A stretch of 64,000 nt of DNA from Crossiella sp. SN42 (GCF_023897065.1 NZ_JAMHIV010000003.1:62001-126000), one strand, 5' to 3'. Shown: positions 34,684 to 44,086, counted from the stretch's first letter. The notes: a model not told the origin generated them from the letters alone. Made by a program: numbers and translations.

Positions 34684-35385
34684 ATGACGGACAGGGTGTT
34701 GCCCCGGGTGACGGTCGCGGTCGACCTGGTGGTGTTCACCGTGCGCGAAGGCGATCTGCATGTGCTGCTCGTCCGGCGCGGCAAGCCCCCATTCTCCGGT
34801 GAGTTGGCACTACCGGGAGGCTTCGTCGAGGAAGGCGAAGACCTGGACGAGGCGGTCGAGCGGGAGTTGAAGGAGGAGACCGGTCTGGATTCGGGCGCTC
34901 TGCATTTGGAGCAGTTCGGTGCCTACGGGACGGCCGGCCGGGACCCGCGCGGGCAAGTGATCTCCCTCGCCTACGTCGCCCTCATGCCCGACCTGCCCCT
35001 GCCCACCGCGGGCGGGGACGCCCACGAGGCGCACTGGATCCCGGTGTCCACCGCTTCGGCGCCCGGCGCCCTGGTGGCATTCGACCATAGGGACATCCTG
35101 GCTACGGCGGTTGAGCGGGTACGTACCAATCTCGAGTACACCACTGTCGGTGCGGCGTTCTGTCCGGCGGAGTTCACCGTGGCCGACCTGCGTCGGGTGT
35201 ACGAGCTGGTCTGGGGGCAGGCGCTGGATCCCCGCAACTTCCATCGCAAGGTCACCGGCATTCCCGACTTCCTCGTGCCCACCGGCGCCAAAACCACCCG
35301 GGACGGCGGTCGCCCTGCGGAGCTGTACCGCCGGGGGGTGGCGAGGCTGCTACACCCGCCACTTCTCCGTGCCCACCCTGGCTGA
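34684..35385 (+). CDS. NrtR-like Nudix regulator/hydrolase
   Basis: 233 residues. The N-terminal Nudix domain has a complete box: GGFVEEGEDLDEAVERELKE continuing ETGL, which matches G-x5-E-x7-R-E-U-x-E-E-x-G-U. The C-terminal part (about 155-225) has the winged-helix pattern of NrtR proteins: FTVADLRRVYELVWGQALDP, NFHRKVTGIPDFLVPTG. NrtR-type proteins bind ADP-ribose and repress NAD-related operons; an intact Nudix box suggests it may also hydrolyse ADP-ribose-like compounds. Its neighbour, a nucleosidase-NLR fusion, makes a link to nucleotide signalling tempting but unproven. ATG 34684, one of two divergent genes sharing a 41-bp promoter region. Confidence 0.85.
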   Translation: MTDRVLPRVTVAVDLVVFTVREGDLHVLLVRRGKPPFSGELALPGGFVEEGEDLDEAVERELKEETGLDSGALHLEQFGAYGTAGRDPRGQVISLAYVALMPDLPLPTAGGDAHEAHWIPVSTASAPGALVAFDHRDILATAVERVRTNLEYTTVGAAFCPAEFTVADLRRVYELVWGQALDPRNFHRKVTGIPDFLVPTGAKTTRDGGRPAELYRRGVARLLHPPLLRAHPG

Positions 35386-35640
35386 GCCCTCCGCTGAGCT
35401 TCGACGCGATCATGGCCACAGCCCTGGACGGCGCCGGTGGCGTGAATCAGGGTGCTGGCCAGAGAGCGTCCATCCAGGACTGCGGCGCACCGAACCGACC
35501 CCGCTAGGGGTAGATCTGCTGGAGACGCGCCTTCGACAATCCCGCGTGCTGGGCGATCTTCCGGTATGGGCCCCGCCAGCGACGCATTGTGCTGATCAGC
35601 TTCGCGCGGCGGGCCTCCAAGACCCGTACTCCGACCAGTC

Positions 35641-35694
35641 CGCCAGCGAAATCAGCTTGATCAAGCGGTAGTTGTCATCCGCCGCACCGAGCAT
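35641..35694 (-). pseudogene. 5' fragment of the 143-aa gene (second copy)
   Basis: From ATG 35694 it reads MLGAADDNYRLIKLISLADW, which matches the start of the protein at 7108-7539 (MLAAVDDNYRLIKLISLVGW). Similarity stops after about 20 codons. The fragment keeps its divergent arrangement with the small-protein copy that follows. The 35386-35640 stretch upstream shows nothing else recognisable. Confidence 0.75.
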
Positions 35695-35870
35695 GCCGCA
35701 CAGTCACCAACACCTCGACCGCCAACCCGGCCGATGCCCGCGGTCACGAACTCCGCCCCCCGCGGCCAGGCCGGACAGCAGGGGCCGGAGCGCGGCGGCC
35801 ACCGCCAACGCCAGCACCGACAAGGTGACCTTGACCAGCAGGCGCGCGGCACCGCGGTCACGATGACCGG

Positions 35871-36195
35871 GTGGACGACACGATCGACGAGCACCTGGTC
35901 ATCGCCGTCGACCGCGTCGTCCTGCTCGACGATCACGGCGCGGTCGACCGGACCTGGCACTGCGCACCCGGCGAGCCCAACCTCCACACCGAACTCACCC
36001 ACGCTGGCATCCCCACCCGCCCCGACCTGCATCCCAGCACCGGCCCACCCAGCCCCGCCAGCACCATCCACCTGGTCGTCAACCTCGCCGCCGACCGCGC
36101 CGAACTTCTCACCGAACAGAACGGCTGCACTGCCCCGCCACCTGGAGGAGCTGGTGCTGGCCTGGCTTCGCTGGCGCGCCGACGACTGCGAATAG
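35871..36195 (+). pseudogene. Small-protein family, copy C (frameshifted)
   Basis: Begins GTG 35871 with DDTIDEHLVIAVDRVVLLDD and follows the intact copy (7714-8043) to ELLTEQNG. Two bases are then missing near 36125-36140. The family C-terminus appears in another frame as HLEELVLAWLRWRADDCE with its TAG at 36193-36195. Without repair the gene would read on into unrelated sequence. Confidence 0.75.
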
Positions 36196-36331
36196 GCCAG
36201 CCGAGCCTGCTCACCCGGGAGCTCATCGAAAGCCAGGCGAGCACCAGCAGCACGACCCGGTACAGTTGGCCGCCAGTGGCGATCGTTCCGCTCCAACACG
36301 ATGGGCCCCAACTGTTCATGAACGAGAGCCG

Positions 36332-36577
36332 CTATGCGAGCCGGAAGGCCCTGAAATCGTTGTAGCTCAGCGCTGATGTGGTTATCGTTCCACGCGAAGA
36401 AGCAGCGCCAGGCATGTCGGCTCTCGATCGACTTCGACTCAGCGCCTCGGTGAGCACCGCGTACATTCCGGCCCGGGTGCCCAGTTGGTGGAGCAAGGCT
36501 CGGGCGGGGGCGCTGCAGCGCTCTACGTCGATGAGGACCATCGTGCGGTGAACCGCGTGCCCAGCAGTGCCCGTCAT
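36332..36577 (-). pseudogene. Truncated copy of the cyclase-like gene
   Basis: From ATG 36577 it reads TGTAGHAVHRTMVLIDVERC and later HQLGTRAGMYAVLTEAL, matching the start of the protein at 39626-40483. It then changes to unrelated sequence and stops at 36332, so at most the first 50 residues survive. About 150 bp of upstream DNA (36578-36725) is also shared with the intact locus (40484-40630), showing that promoter and 5' end were duplicated together. Confidence 0.8.
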
Positions 36578-36729
36578 GGAGACCCCACTTCCTGGGACAT
36601 GCGTGGTGTGCCGATGGACTGAAGTTCTACCGACAAGTCCGGGCGCGGTCTGTGTCGTGTGCCGCACCGGTCGCTCGTCTGGCCGCACAGATCCACCCGA
36701 CCGGTCGAAACGCCGCCGCGTAGCCGACC

Positions 36730-37331
36730 CCCAGGACGCCCACGGTGCCCCGGTACAGAACAGGATGCCGCTACCCCGCAGCGGCCGGTACCTGGCAGGG
36801 TTGTGCTGGGCGAGTTCGCCGACGCTGTCGACCTCGATCGGCGGTCGGCGCCGGCGCGCGCCCAATTCGGGCAGGCCACCGAGGTCGTCGCCAAGTACGG
36901 CCGTTGTTCTCTGGTGGTGGTCACCCAGCGCGCCGGCGATCCTGCGTTTACCAGGCGGGCGTGGTCACTGTGGTTGTACAGGTTCGGACGTGGTCGAGGT
37001 GGGCTGTCAGCAGGCCGGTGCGGGCATCGACCTGATAGAGCAGGGTCGGGGCGCCGGAGCGCTCGCGCAGGAACACCGCGCGCATGGGCGAACTGCGGCT
37101 CGGCTGGGTGGATTTCGTCGTCGAGCCAGGCCAGTGGGCGCCCGGAGGCTGCCACCACCGGCCGGTACACCGTGGTCGAGGTGGACAGGCAGGTCTTCTA
37201 TGGGCGCGGCCACGGGGACACCGGGCTGGGCCTGGTACCTGGCGCTGGCCACGGCCTTCCCCAACTCGCCGCCGTCGATCTGGAAGCCGGAGGCCCGGTC
37301 ACTGAGCGGCTCACGCGGATGGGCGCTCCGA
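36730..37331. other. Decayed region, no confident gene
   Basis: Frames on the minus strand contain pieces that look once-coding, such as YRPVVAASGRPLAWLDDEIH and ELGKAVASARYQAQPGVPVA. They are in different registers and lack starts. The pieces may come from one frameshifted gene; I cannot name it. Confidence 0.4.
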
Positions 37332-39539
37332 TCAAGTCCCCTCGGCATGTATGTCTGGCCGTCGTTCCTTGTGCCGGCGCTGGTGAATGTCCTCGGTGAG
37401 GCCGAGGGCTTTGAGTTGAGTGCGGATCTGTGCTGCTTGCTGAGGGTCTAGGTTAAGCAGGATCGCGAGGGCTTCGCGCCAAGCGTTACGGGCCTCTTCG
37501 TGGCGCCCCATGTCGTTCAGGATTGCCCCAAGGTGGTTAAGGGTGTCCGCGTAGTCGTGATCCAACTGTTGGGATCGGTTGTGAGTGGCGGCCTGCATCA
37601 GGTGGTTCAGAGCGTCGTCGCTGTCCCCCTGTCGGTGGCGGATCTTCGCAAGGGCAGTCAGAGCAAGTGTCTGCAGTCCCACTGCTCCAATCGTGATGGC
37701 GATGTTCATACCTTGCTGGATATAAGCGAGTGCCTGGTCGAGTTGTCCCAGTCCGTAGAGCGCCTGTCCGAGGTGTACCAGACTGAGGCTTTCGTTGCGC
37801 TGATGGCCAATTTCGCGGTTGATATCGAGGGCTTGTTGACTGTAGTTCACTGCCTCCACGTAGCGCTCGATTTCGAGGTTGTTATAGGCTAGGTCTATAA
37901 GTGCGGCGCCTTCTCCGAATTTATGGTCGATTTTCCGCGCAATCTCCAGTGCTCGCTCAAGGCATACTGCTGCGGGGCCGTATTGGCGAGCGCTTGGATA
38001 TGGCTGCTGGTATGTCTCGCCGAGACTAAGGTATGCCCAGTGTTCCCCGAGTCGGTCGCCGAGGTACTGGGCAGCGGAGGCACCGAGTTGGTGAACTGCA
38101 ATCTTGTCGGCTAAGTGGCGGCGCTCGCCCAGGTAGCAGTCGATGGCCTGGGGAAGCTGGCAGCCCACGGTGTACTGGCCGACCGAGGACGCGTGGCGGA
38201 TGAGGGCCACCAGGTTGACGTGTTCAGCGGTGAACCACCTGAGTGCGTGGTCGCGACCGGTGAAGTCGCATGGCTGACAGTTGGGTGGCCGCGGGGCGAT
38301 GGGGATGTCGGGGTGTTGTGGGTAGTAAGCGAACAGGGCGGCGTGAGCGGTGTGGAGGTACCACTGGAAGAGTCGCTCGGTCGCAGCGTCACGGGTGTCG
38401 CCGGGTTCGTCGGCCGCAGCTCGCTCAGCGGCGTAAGTACGTAGAAGGTCGTGGAATTGGTAGCGGTCTCGCCCGACTTCTGCAAGGAGGTGCACACTGA
38501 CCAAGGTGTCGAGTTGCCGTCGGGCTTCAGCGTTGGTGGTGTCGAGGAGTGCCGCCGTGGCCTCAAGGCTGATGGTGGGCCCGGGGTGTAGCCCCAGCAG
38601 TCGAAACATGCGGGCGGCCTCGCCTGGGAGGGCGTGGTAAGAGGACGCGAACACCGCGCGTACCGCAGCGGCCTCGTCGTCATCGGCGGCGAGCACGTCC
38701 AAGCGGCGATGTTCGACCGACAGTTCCTCCACAAGGTCCGTGACGGTGAGGTGCGGCCGACTCGCGAGGTGCTCAGCGGCGATCCGCAGAGCTAGAGGCA
38801 GATACGCGCAGCGACGAGCAAGTTCGGCGGTCGCGTGCGACTCATGGTCAACTCGGTCACGCCCGCTGACTTCGCCGAGCAGGGTGCACGCTTCGCCGGG
38901 CGTCAGGACGTCAAGGCTGATGCGGTGCGCTCCGTCGCAGGCGACGAGCCCGGACAGTCGGCTGCGACTGGTCACGAGCACGAGGCAGGCCGGTTCGTTG
39001 GGCAATAGGGGGCGAATCTGGTCAGGGGTGGCGGCATTGTCGAGCACTATGAGGATCCTGCGTCCCGCCAGCAGCGATCGGTACATGCTGGCCTTGGCGT
39101 CTACGTCGTCGGGAAGCCGCTCTACGGGCAGGCCGAGCGCCCGCAGGAATAGGTCGAGTACGTGGGTTGCGGTCATCGGTGGGTGGGTGTCGAAGCCACG
39201 GAGGTTGACGTACAACTGCCCGTCGGGGAAGAGGCGCTGGACCCGGTGCGCCCAGTGCACCGCCAACGACGTCTTGCCGATCCCGGCGGCGCCGGCGATC
39301 GCCGAGATCACCACCGTCGAAGGTTGCTGAGGCGCATCGCTGCCGAGCAGCGTGTCCAGCTTGACCAGTTCCGCCTCGCGGCCGGTGAAATGTGCGACCG
39401 TCCGCGGCAGTTGCCGGGGTGGGGGGACCTGCGGCGGGGTGGACGCGGGTTGGCGCGGCTTGGGTTGGTGGATGTGAAGATTGCCGACGGCGGTGCCCCC
39501 ACTGGCCGCGACGATGACGCCGTGCACCTGTGCCGTCAT
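37332..39539 (-). CDS. NB-ARC/TPR ATPase with N-terminal signalling-type motif
   Basis: About 735 residues. The extreme N-terminus (about 4-28) carries VHG, nine residues, A-V-G-N, four residues, Q-P, a motif also found with identical spacing at the C-terminus of the cyclase-like protein encoded just upstream. A Pro-rich linker leads to NB-ARC: P-loop GAAGIGKTSL (about 87), RRILIVLDNA, YLPLALRIAA and YQFHDLLRTYAAERA (about 363). A TPR array (about 480-710) ends the protein. Known bacterial NLR pairs use matching short amyloid motifs to pass activation from the ATPase to a separate effector; this arrangement fits. ATG 39539 is taken, but a GTG at 39545 is possible. The two genes are 86 bp apart. 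Confidence 0.88.
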   Translation of the reverse strand: MTAQVHGVIVAASGGTAVGNLHIHQPKPRQPASTPPQVPPPRQLPRTVAHFTGREAELVKLDTLLGSDAPQQPSTVVISAIAGAAGIGKTSLAVHWAHRVQRLFPDGQLYVNLRGFDTHPPMTATHVLDLFLRALGLPVERLPDDVDAKASMYRSLLAGRRILIVLDNAATPDQIRPLLPNEPACLVLVTSRSRLSGLVACDGAHRISLDVLTPGEACTLLGEVSGRDRVDHESHATAELARRCAYLPLALRIAAEHLASRPHLTVTDLVEELSVEHRRLDVLAADDDEAAAVRAVFASSYHALPGEAARMFRLLGLHPGPTISLEATAALLDTTNAEARRQLDTLVSVHLLAEVGRDRYQFHDLLRTYAAERAAADEPGDTRDAATERLFQWYLHTAHAALFAYYPQHPDIPIAPRPPNCQPCDFTGRDHALRWFTAEHVNLVALIRHASSVGQYTVGCQLPQAIDCYLGERRHLADKIAVHQLGASAAQYLGDRLGEHWAYLSLGETYQQPYPSARQYGPAAVCLERALEIARKIDHKFGEGAALIDLAYNNLEIERYVEAVNYSQQALDINREIGHQRNESLSLVHLGQALYGLGQLDQALAYIQQGMNIAITIGAVGLQTLALTALAKIRHRQGDSDDALNHLMQAATHNRSQQLDHDYADTLNHLGAILNDMGRHEEARNAWREALAILLNLDPQQAAQIRTQLKALGLTEDIHQRRHKERRPDIHAEGT

Positions 39540-39625
39540 CTCCACCCGGGTCGACGGCTCGGAGCCGCCGCCGGTGTGGTGGGCGGGGTTGGGCGCCGAC
39601 TCGGTGTGCCCGTGGTCCGGGTCGG

Positions 39626-40483
39626 CTACCGAGGGTGGCCCGGCTCCGGCCCTGTCGGCGGGGCGGCAGGTGGTGGCAATGGGTTGAGGGTGAGGTGGTC
39701 GCCGGTGGCCGCGCCGATCGTGATGCCCGACCCGGTGCCGTGCACGCCGCCGGTGATGCTCACCCCCCGCGCCCCGGCCCCGAGGTCACCTGTGCTGCTC
39801 CCGCCGCTACCGAGCTCGGAGCTGACTCGACCACCGGATGCTGGATCTTCTGCAAGGTCAGGTGGTAGCTGGCCGAGCACCGCGGGATCGGCCGGGTACG
39901 GCCAGTCCGGCAGGGCGACCCAGGCGAGCTCACGGAACTGCTTCACCGCCACCTCGACTGGCCGGAAGGTGGCCGGATTCAGGGTCGTGGAGTTGCGGAC
40001 GACTTCGTCGAAGATCAGCCGGGATACCACCATCGCCACCACCCCCGGCGAGTCGACCAGGGCCTCGCGCACCGGAGCGGCATCGAGCAGCCGGAAGGCT
40101 TCGACCATCGTCGGCGAGGTGGCGCCGTGCTCGTCGAAGACGACCTCCCCGGCGTGGATGGCCAGCCGCAACCGGGCACGCGCGGCCTCAGGGCTAGTGG
40201 TGTTGTACCCACGCAGCGCCCGCGCCAAGGCCTCGGGCAGCACCTCCACCAGCGGCGCTTTCGGATACTCCGGCGGAACCAGCACGGCCACCCCGTCCCC
40301 GGCGTCCCCGTGCCAGCAAGCCTCCGCCGGCACCCCGGCCGCCTGGAGCGCCTCGGTGAGCACCGCGTACATCCCGGCGCGGGTGCCCAGCTGATGGGGC
40401 AGGGTCCGGGCCGGGGCGCTGTAGCCCTCCACGTCGATGAGCACCATCGTGCGGTGAACCGCAGGCCCAGCCGTACCCGCCAT
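39626..40483 (-). CDS. Class III cyclase-like effector candidate
   Basis: 285 residues from ATG 40483, preceded by GGAGG at 5 bases. The first 190 residues follow the class III nucleotide-cyclase-like fold seen in actinobacterial conflict proteins: TMVLIDVEGYSAPA (about 12-25), HGDAGDGVAVLVPPE (about 53-67), LRLAIHAGEVVFDEHGATSP (about 105-124) and VAMVVSRLIFDEVVRNST. Only some metal/nucleotide residues of true cyclases are apparent, so activity is uncertain. A Gly/Ser-rich linker leads to a C-terminal motif (about 245-263: VHG, x9, A-T-G-D, x4, N-P) shared with the N-terminus of the downstream NB-ARC protein. Both genes are in the same direction and probably form an operon. A truncated duplicate lies at 36332-36577. 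Confidence 0.8.
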   Translation of the reverse strand: MAGTAGPAVHRTMVLIDVEGYSAPARTLPHQLGTRAGMYAVLTEALQAAGVPAEACWHGDAGDGVAVLVPPEYPKAPLVEVLPEALARALRGYNTTSPEAARARLRLAIHAGEVVFDEHGATSPTMVEAFRLLDAAPVREALVDSPGVVAMVVSRLIFDEVVRNSTTLNPATFRPVEVAVKQFRELAWVALPDWPYPADPAVLGQLPPDLAEDPASGGRVSSELGSGGSSTGDLGAGARGVSITGGVHGTGSGITIGAATGDHLTLNPLPPPAAPPTGPEPGHPR

Positions 40484-40762
40484 GGAGACCTCCGCTTCCC
40501 GGGACAACCGCGTGCTGTGCCGATGGACTGAAGTTCTACCGACAAGTCCGGGCGGGTTCTGTGTCGTATGCCGCACCGGTCGCTCGTCTGGCCGCATGGA
40601 TCCACCCGACCGGTCGGAACCGGCAGCCGCGCAGCCGATCCCCAGGAGGCCGACGGCGACCCGTTCGACCAGGCCGCGCACCGGGGGCACGCGGGGCGGT
40701 CGCCGGAGGAAGCGGCGGACGCCGGCCGAGCCCGGTACAGGGGCCCGGCCGGTGCGGGTGGA

Positions 40763-41047
40763 TCAGCAGAGCCGTCCGGTGTAGTAGGCGTTGCGGATGT
40801 CGTCGGCGGCACCCAGCCAGACATCGGTGTTCTGCTCCCGGATGCACTGGAACCGGCCCCCACCACCGTGGTAGTCCACCCGGATGATGATTCTGGTGCC
40901 GTTGCTGGTGCAGTGCCGGTAGTAGGAGTCCTTGGAGTTCTCCCAGAACCCGCAGGTGCTCGTGGTGTCCAGCCCGGCGGCCACGGCGGTGGTGGAACCG
41001 ACCGCCAACCCGATGGCGGCCACGGCGGCGATCACTGCTGCGCGCAT
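40763..41047 (-). CDS. Secreted DUF6355-type protein
   Basis: 94 residues from ATG 41047 with AGAGGAG upstream. Signal peptide MRAAVIAAVAAIGLAVGSTT, cleaved probably after AVA. The mature domain has TCGFWENSKDSYYRHCTSNG, IIIRVDYHGGGG, FQCIREQNTDVWLG and IRNAYYTGRLC; four cysteines probably form two disulphides. This matches DUF6355, a family of small secreted proteins common in Pseudonocardiales and Streptomyces and sometimes associated with natural-product loci. Function unknown. It stands alone between the cyclase-like gene and a divergent NB-ARC regulator. Confidence 0.8.
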   Translation of the reverse strand: MRAAVIAAVAAIGLAVGSTTAVAAGLDTTSTCGFWENSKDSYYRHCTSNGTRIIIRVDYHGGGGRFQCIREQNTDVWLGAADDIRNAYYTGRLC

Positions 41048-41304
41048 TCTCTGCTCCTCTGCGATATCGCGTGTGCCTGAATGGATGTCATGCCGACCGA
41101 CCAGGTGTGCCGAATCCCTGTTCCGAGGTGGCTGGCTGGTGGGCGTGCGGGTTTGCTCCTCCGTGTTGTCGCCAACATCCGACCAGGAATCCGATCGGTC
41201 GAGACCAAGGGTGACCAGGGACGTTGCGCTCCTCCAGCAATGCTGGAAGGTCCTGGAAACGGCTGAAGTCACCTGAGGCGAGCGCCGGTCGCGGCGGATC
41301 ACGC

Positions 41305-43659
41305 GTGGAGAGACGAGTGCTGCGGAAATCCCTCGAGGAACCCGGGCAGGCCACCCGGACCACCCCGCGCGTGACGGCGGGCCAAGCGGTCGCCGCCGCC
41401 TTGCGGCAGGCCCTCAGCGCGGTGGAGACCCGAACCGGCCGCAGCATCACCCGGACCGCGCTGGCCGGCTGCCTCGGCGTGTCGGCCAGCAGCGTCTACG
41501 CCTACCTCAACGGCACGACCCTCATCCCCGCCGAGGTCCTGCACCGGTTCCTCGTCGAACTGGAGGTCGAGGAGGAGCAGGCCCGGCGGCTCCGCGGGCT
41601 CCGGGAACAGCTCGCCCGGCCCACCACACCGGCGATCATCACCTCGGCGATGCCGCTGGACACCGGCCACTTCACCGGCCGGGTGCGGCACCTGGAGGAA
41701 CTGGACCGGCTGCGCGGACTGGGCAAGGCGGCCACGACGGTGGTGGTGTGCTCGGTCTCCGGCACCGGCGGCATCGGCAAGACCGCCCTGGCCGTGCACT
41801 GGGCTCATCTGCGCCGGGGCCGGTTCCCCGACGGGGTGCTCTACCTCGACCTGCGCGGCTTCCGCCACGACACCCCGATCGAACCCTACGACGCGCTGGC
41901 CGCGTTGCTGCTGCGCCTGGGCGTACCCGGCGCTGATCTGCCTACCAGCCTGGACGAGCGGATCCTGCGGTACCAGCACCTGCTCTCGGGCCGACGGGCA
42001 CTGCTGTTGCTGGACAACGCCTTCACCGCCGACCAGGTCCGTCCACTGCTGCCGCCAGGGGACTCCGGCTGCTTCGTGGTGCTCACCAGCCGGGACCGCC
42101 TGGACGGGCTGGCCGTCACGCACGGAGCCCGGCCGCTGGCCGTCGACGTGCTGGACGAGCTCGAATCCCGCGCACTGCTGGCGTCCAAGCTGGGAGAGCA
42201 GCGGCTGGCCGCGGATCCGGCCGTGGTGGCGGAGATCCTGCTCGCCTGCGGCGGTCTGCCGCTGGCGCTGAGCGTCGTGGCCAGCCGGGCGCAGGCCAAC
42301 CCCGAGGTCCCGCTGGCCGAGTTCGCCACCGACCTCGGCGAGGCGACAACCCGGCTGAGCGTGCTCTCGGACAAGGACCCGGCCGCGAGCCTGCCCGCGG
42401 TGCTGGCCTGGTCCCTGACCGCCCTCACCCCAGAACAGGCGGGCCTGTTCGGTCTGCTGGGCATCGCTCCCGGACCGGACATCAGCGCCGAGGCCACGGC
42501 CAGCCTCGCCGGACTGCCCGCCGGGCGCACGAGGGCACTGCTGCAGGAGCTGGAGCAGAGCAGCCTGCTCCGCCGGGACACCACCGGCCGCTACCGGATG
42601 CACGACCTGGTCCGCCTGGTCGCGCGGGACCACAGCCGCCAGGAGCAGCGACCCGGACAGCGGGAGGCAGCGCTGTCCCGCCTGGTCGATTTCTACCTGC
42701 ACACCGCCCGCACCGCGAACTGGCTCATCGATCCGCACCACACACCCTGTGAGCTGGCCGCGCCCACCCCCGGTTGCACCCCGGCGGTCCCAGCCGACCG
42801 GGACGCCAGCTGGGCCTGGTTCGACGCCGAGCAACTCTGCCTGCAGGCCGCGCAGGAGCACGCGCTGGCGGCGGGCTGGCACCACAAGGCCTTCGCTTTC
42901 GGGCTGACACAGCAAAGCGTGCACCGGCTGCGCAGACCCGGGCACGACGAACCCACCTGGCAGAACTGCCTCGCCGCCGCGACCGCGCTGGGCGATCCGG
43001 GCCGGCTGGCCCTGGCCCACGGCTCACTGGCCCGGACGCTGACCTACCGCAGCCGGTACCCGGAGGCGCGGGCCCACCTGGAGCAGGCCGTCGCACTGGC
43101 CGAGCCGAGCGAGGACTACTTCCTGCGTGCGCTGACCCGCGTGATCTTCGCTGAGCTCTGCGCGAAGCAGGAGGACTGGGCGGGGGGTGTCCAGCAGGTG
43201 GAACACGCCGAGCGGATGTTCCGCGCAGCGGGCTCGGCGCAGGGCGTCGCGGGCTCGCTCCGGTGCCTCAGTTGGTACCAGGCGAACCTGGGCCACTACC
43301 CGGAGGCGACCACGTTGATCGAGCAGGCCCGAGCGCTGTACCGGCAGCACGGCTGTATCAACGACGAGGCCGACACCAGGGAAATCCTGGGCATCATCGC
43401 CCAGCGCACCGGCAGGCACGAGCAGGCAATCCAGCACTGCACCGAAGCGTTGGAGCTCTACATCGAGTACGGCAACCTGCCACAGACCGCGGTCATGCTG
43501 GAACGCATCGGGAACAGCCACGCCGCGGCGGGCAGGCCGGAGATGGCCCGCCCGTACCTGGCCAGGGCCGCGCGGTGGTACCAGGAGCAGGGCTATCTCG
43601 ACCAGGCGGCCAGCCTGCGGCGCCGGCTCGCGGAGCTGGGCGGTGAACCCGAGTCCTGA
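41305..43659 (+). CDS. HTH/NB-ARC/TPR regulator
   Basis: About 784 residues. The N-terminal helix-turn-helix (about 20-80) includes RTALAGCLGVSASSVYAYLN. NB-ARC follows: SGTGGIGKTALAVHWAHLRR (P-loop about 152), ALLLLDNA (about 232), GGLPLALSVV and YRMHDLVRLVARDH (about 429). A TPR region (about 540-780) includes YPEARAHLEQAVALAEPSED. The layout matches the many actinobacterial regulators in which a STAND ATPase is fused to a DNA-binding domain. It should bind DNA and change state with ATP and an unknown ligand. GTG 41305 is the most reasonable start; the longer open frame from 41224 adds low-complexity residues. Its 3' end converges on the next gene across a hairpin. Confidence 0.85.
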   Translation: MERRVLRKSLEEPGQATRTTPRVTAGQAVAAALRQALSAVETRTGRSITRTALAGCLGVSASSVYAYLNGTTLIPAEVLHRFLVELEVEEEQARRLRGLREQLARPTTPAIITSAMPLDTGHFTGRVRHLEELDRLRGLGKAATTVVVCSVSGTGGIGKTALAVHWAHLRRGRFPDGVLYLDLRGFRHDTPIEPYDALAALLLRLGVPGADLPTSLDERILRYQHLLSGRRALLLLDNAFTADQVRPLLPPGDSGCFVVLTSRDRLDGLAVTHGARPLAVDVLDELESRALLASKLGEQRLAADPAVVAEILLACGGLPLALSVVASRAQANPEVPLAEFATDLGEATTRLSVLSDKDPAASLPAVLAWSLTALTPEQAGLFGLLGIAPGPDISAEATASLAGLPAGRTRALLQELEQSSLLRRDTTGRYRMHDLVRLVARDHSRQEQRPGQREAALSRLVDFYLHTARTANWLIDPHHTPCELAAPTPGCTPAVPADRDASWAWFDAEQLCLQAAQEHALAAGWHHKAFAFGLTQQSVHRLRRPGHDEPTWQNCLAAATALGDPGRLALAHGSLARTLTYRSRYPEARAHLEQAVALAEPSEDYFLRALTRVIFAELCAKQEDWAGGVQQVEHAERMFRAAGSAQGVAGSLRCLSWYQANLGHYPEATTLIEQARALYRQHGCINDEADTREILGIIAQRTGRHEQAIQHCTEALELYIEYGNLPQTAVMLERIGNSHAAAGRPEMARPYLARAARWYQEQGYLDQAASLRRRLAELGGEPES

Positions 43660-43675
43660 TGCCGTCGAGCCGGAA

Positions 43676-43694
43676 CTGAGTGCCAGGCACTCAG
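43676..43694. terminator. Convergent-gene hairpin
   Basis: Perfect palindrome CTGAGTGCC-A-GGCACTCAG placed between the stop codons of the regulator (43659) and the minus-strand gene ending at 43691. Likely terminates both. Confidence 0.6.
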
Positions 43695-44086
43695 GCGGGC
43701 AGCAGGCCTGGGGGCGGCCACCGGCCGGACAGCCGCTGGCGCCACAGCCACACCCCGGCGCGCACCTGCACCTGGCTCAGCCCGGTCCGCGCGGCCAGCA
43801 CATCGACGGTCATCCGGCCCGTGACCGGTACGGTTACCCAGGCACGCTCGACGCGTCCGGCCCACAGTTCAGCCGGGATCCACGGGCGAGCCTGGTAGGC
43901 GGCGATCAGCTCTCGCAGGTGTTGTTCACCGCAGGCGACCACCAGCCGCCAGCCGTCGGCGCAGACGCTGACCATCCGGACCGCCGAGGAGTCCGGGACC
44001 ACGGCGAAACGAGCCTCCGCCAGCGGATCCAGGATGCGGGCGCACACATCGCACAGCTCCCAGTCCGGCACGCCCTCGTCCCGCAT
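43691..44086 (-). CDS. Hypothetical protein with CxxC and C-terminal HTH, 131 aa
   Basis: Not recognised as a named family. MRDEGVPDWELCDVCARILD gives a CxxC near residue 12. The middle (SSAVRMVSVCADGWRLVVAC) adds further cysteines. The C-terminus (MTVDVLAARTGLSQVQVRAG) looks like a helix-turn-helix. ATG 44086. It is followed on the same strand, in reading order preceded, by the STAS gene (44132-44488), 45 bp away, so the two may be co-transcribed. Confidence 0.65.
   Translation of the reverse strand: MRDEGVPDWELCDVCARILDPLAEARFAVVPDSSAVRMVSVCADGWRLVVACGEQHLRELIAAYQARPWIPAELWAGRVERAWVTVPVTGRMTVDVLAARTGLSQVQVRAGVWLWRQRLSGRWPPPGLLPA

Noticed and set aside
39626-40690. Longer version of the cyclase-like protein from 40690
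   Set aside because: A strong ribosome site precedes the ATG at 40483; the upstream extension is also present before the truncated duplicate and looks like noncoding leader.
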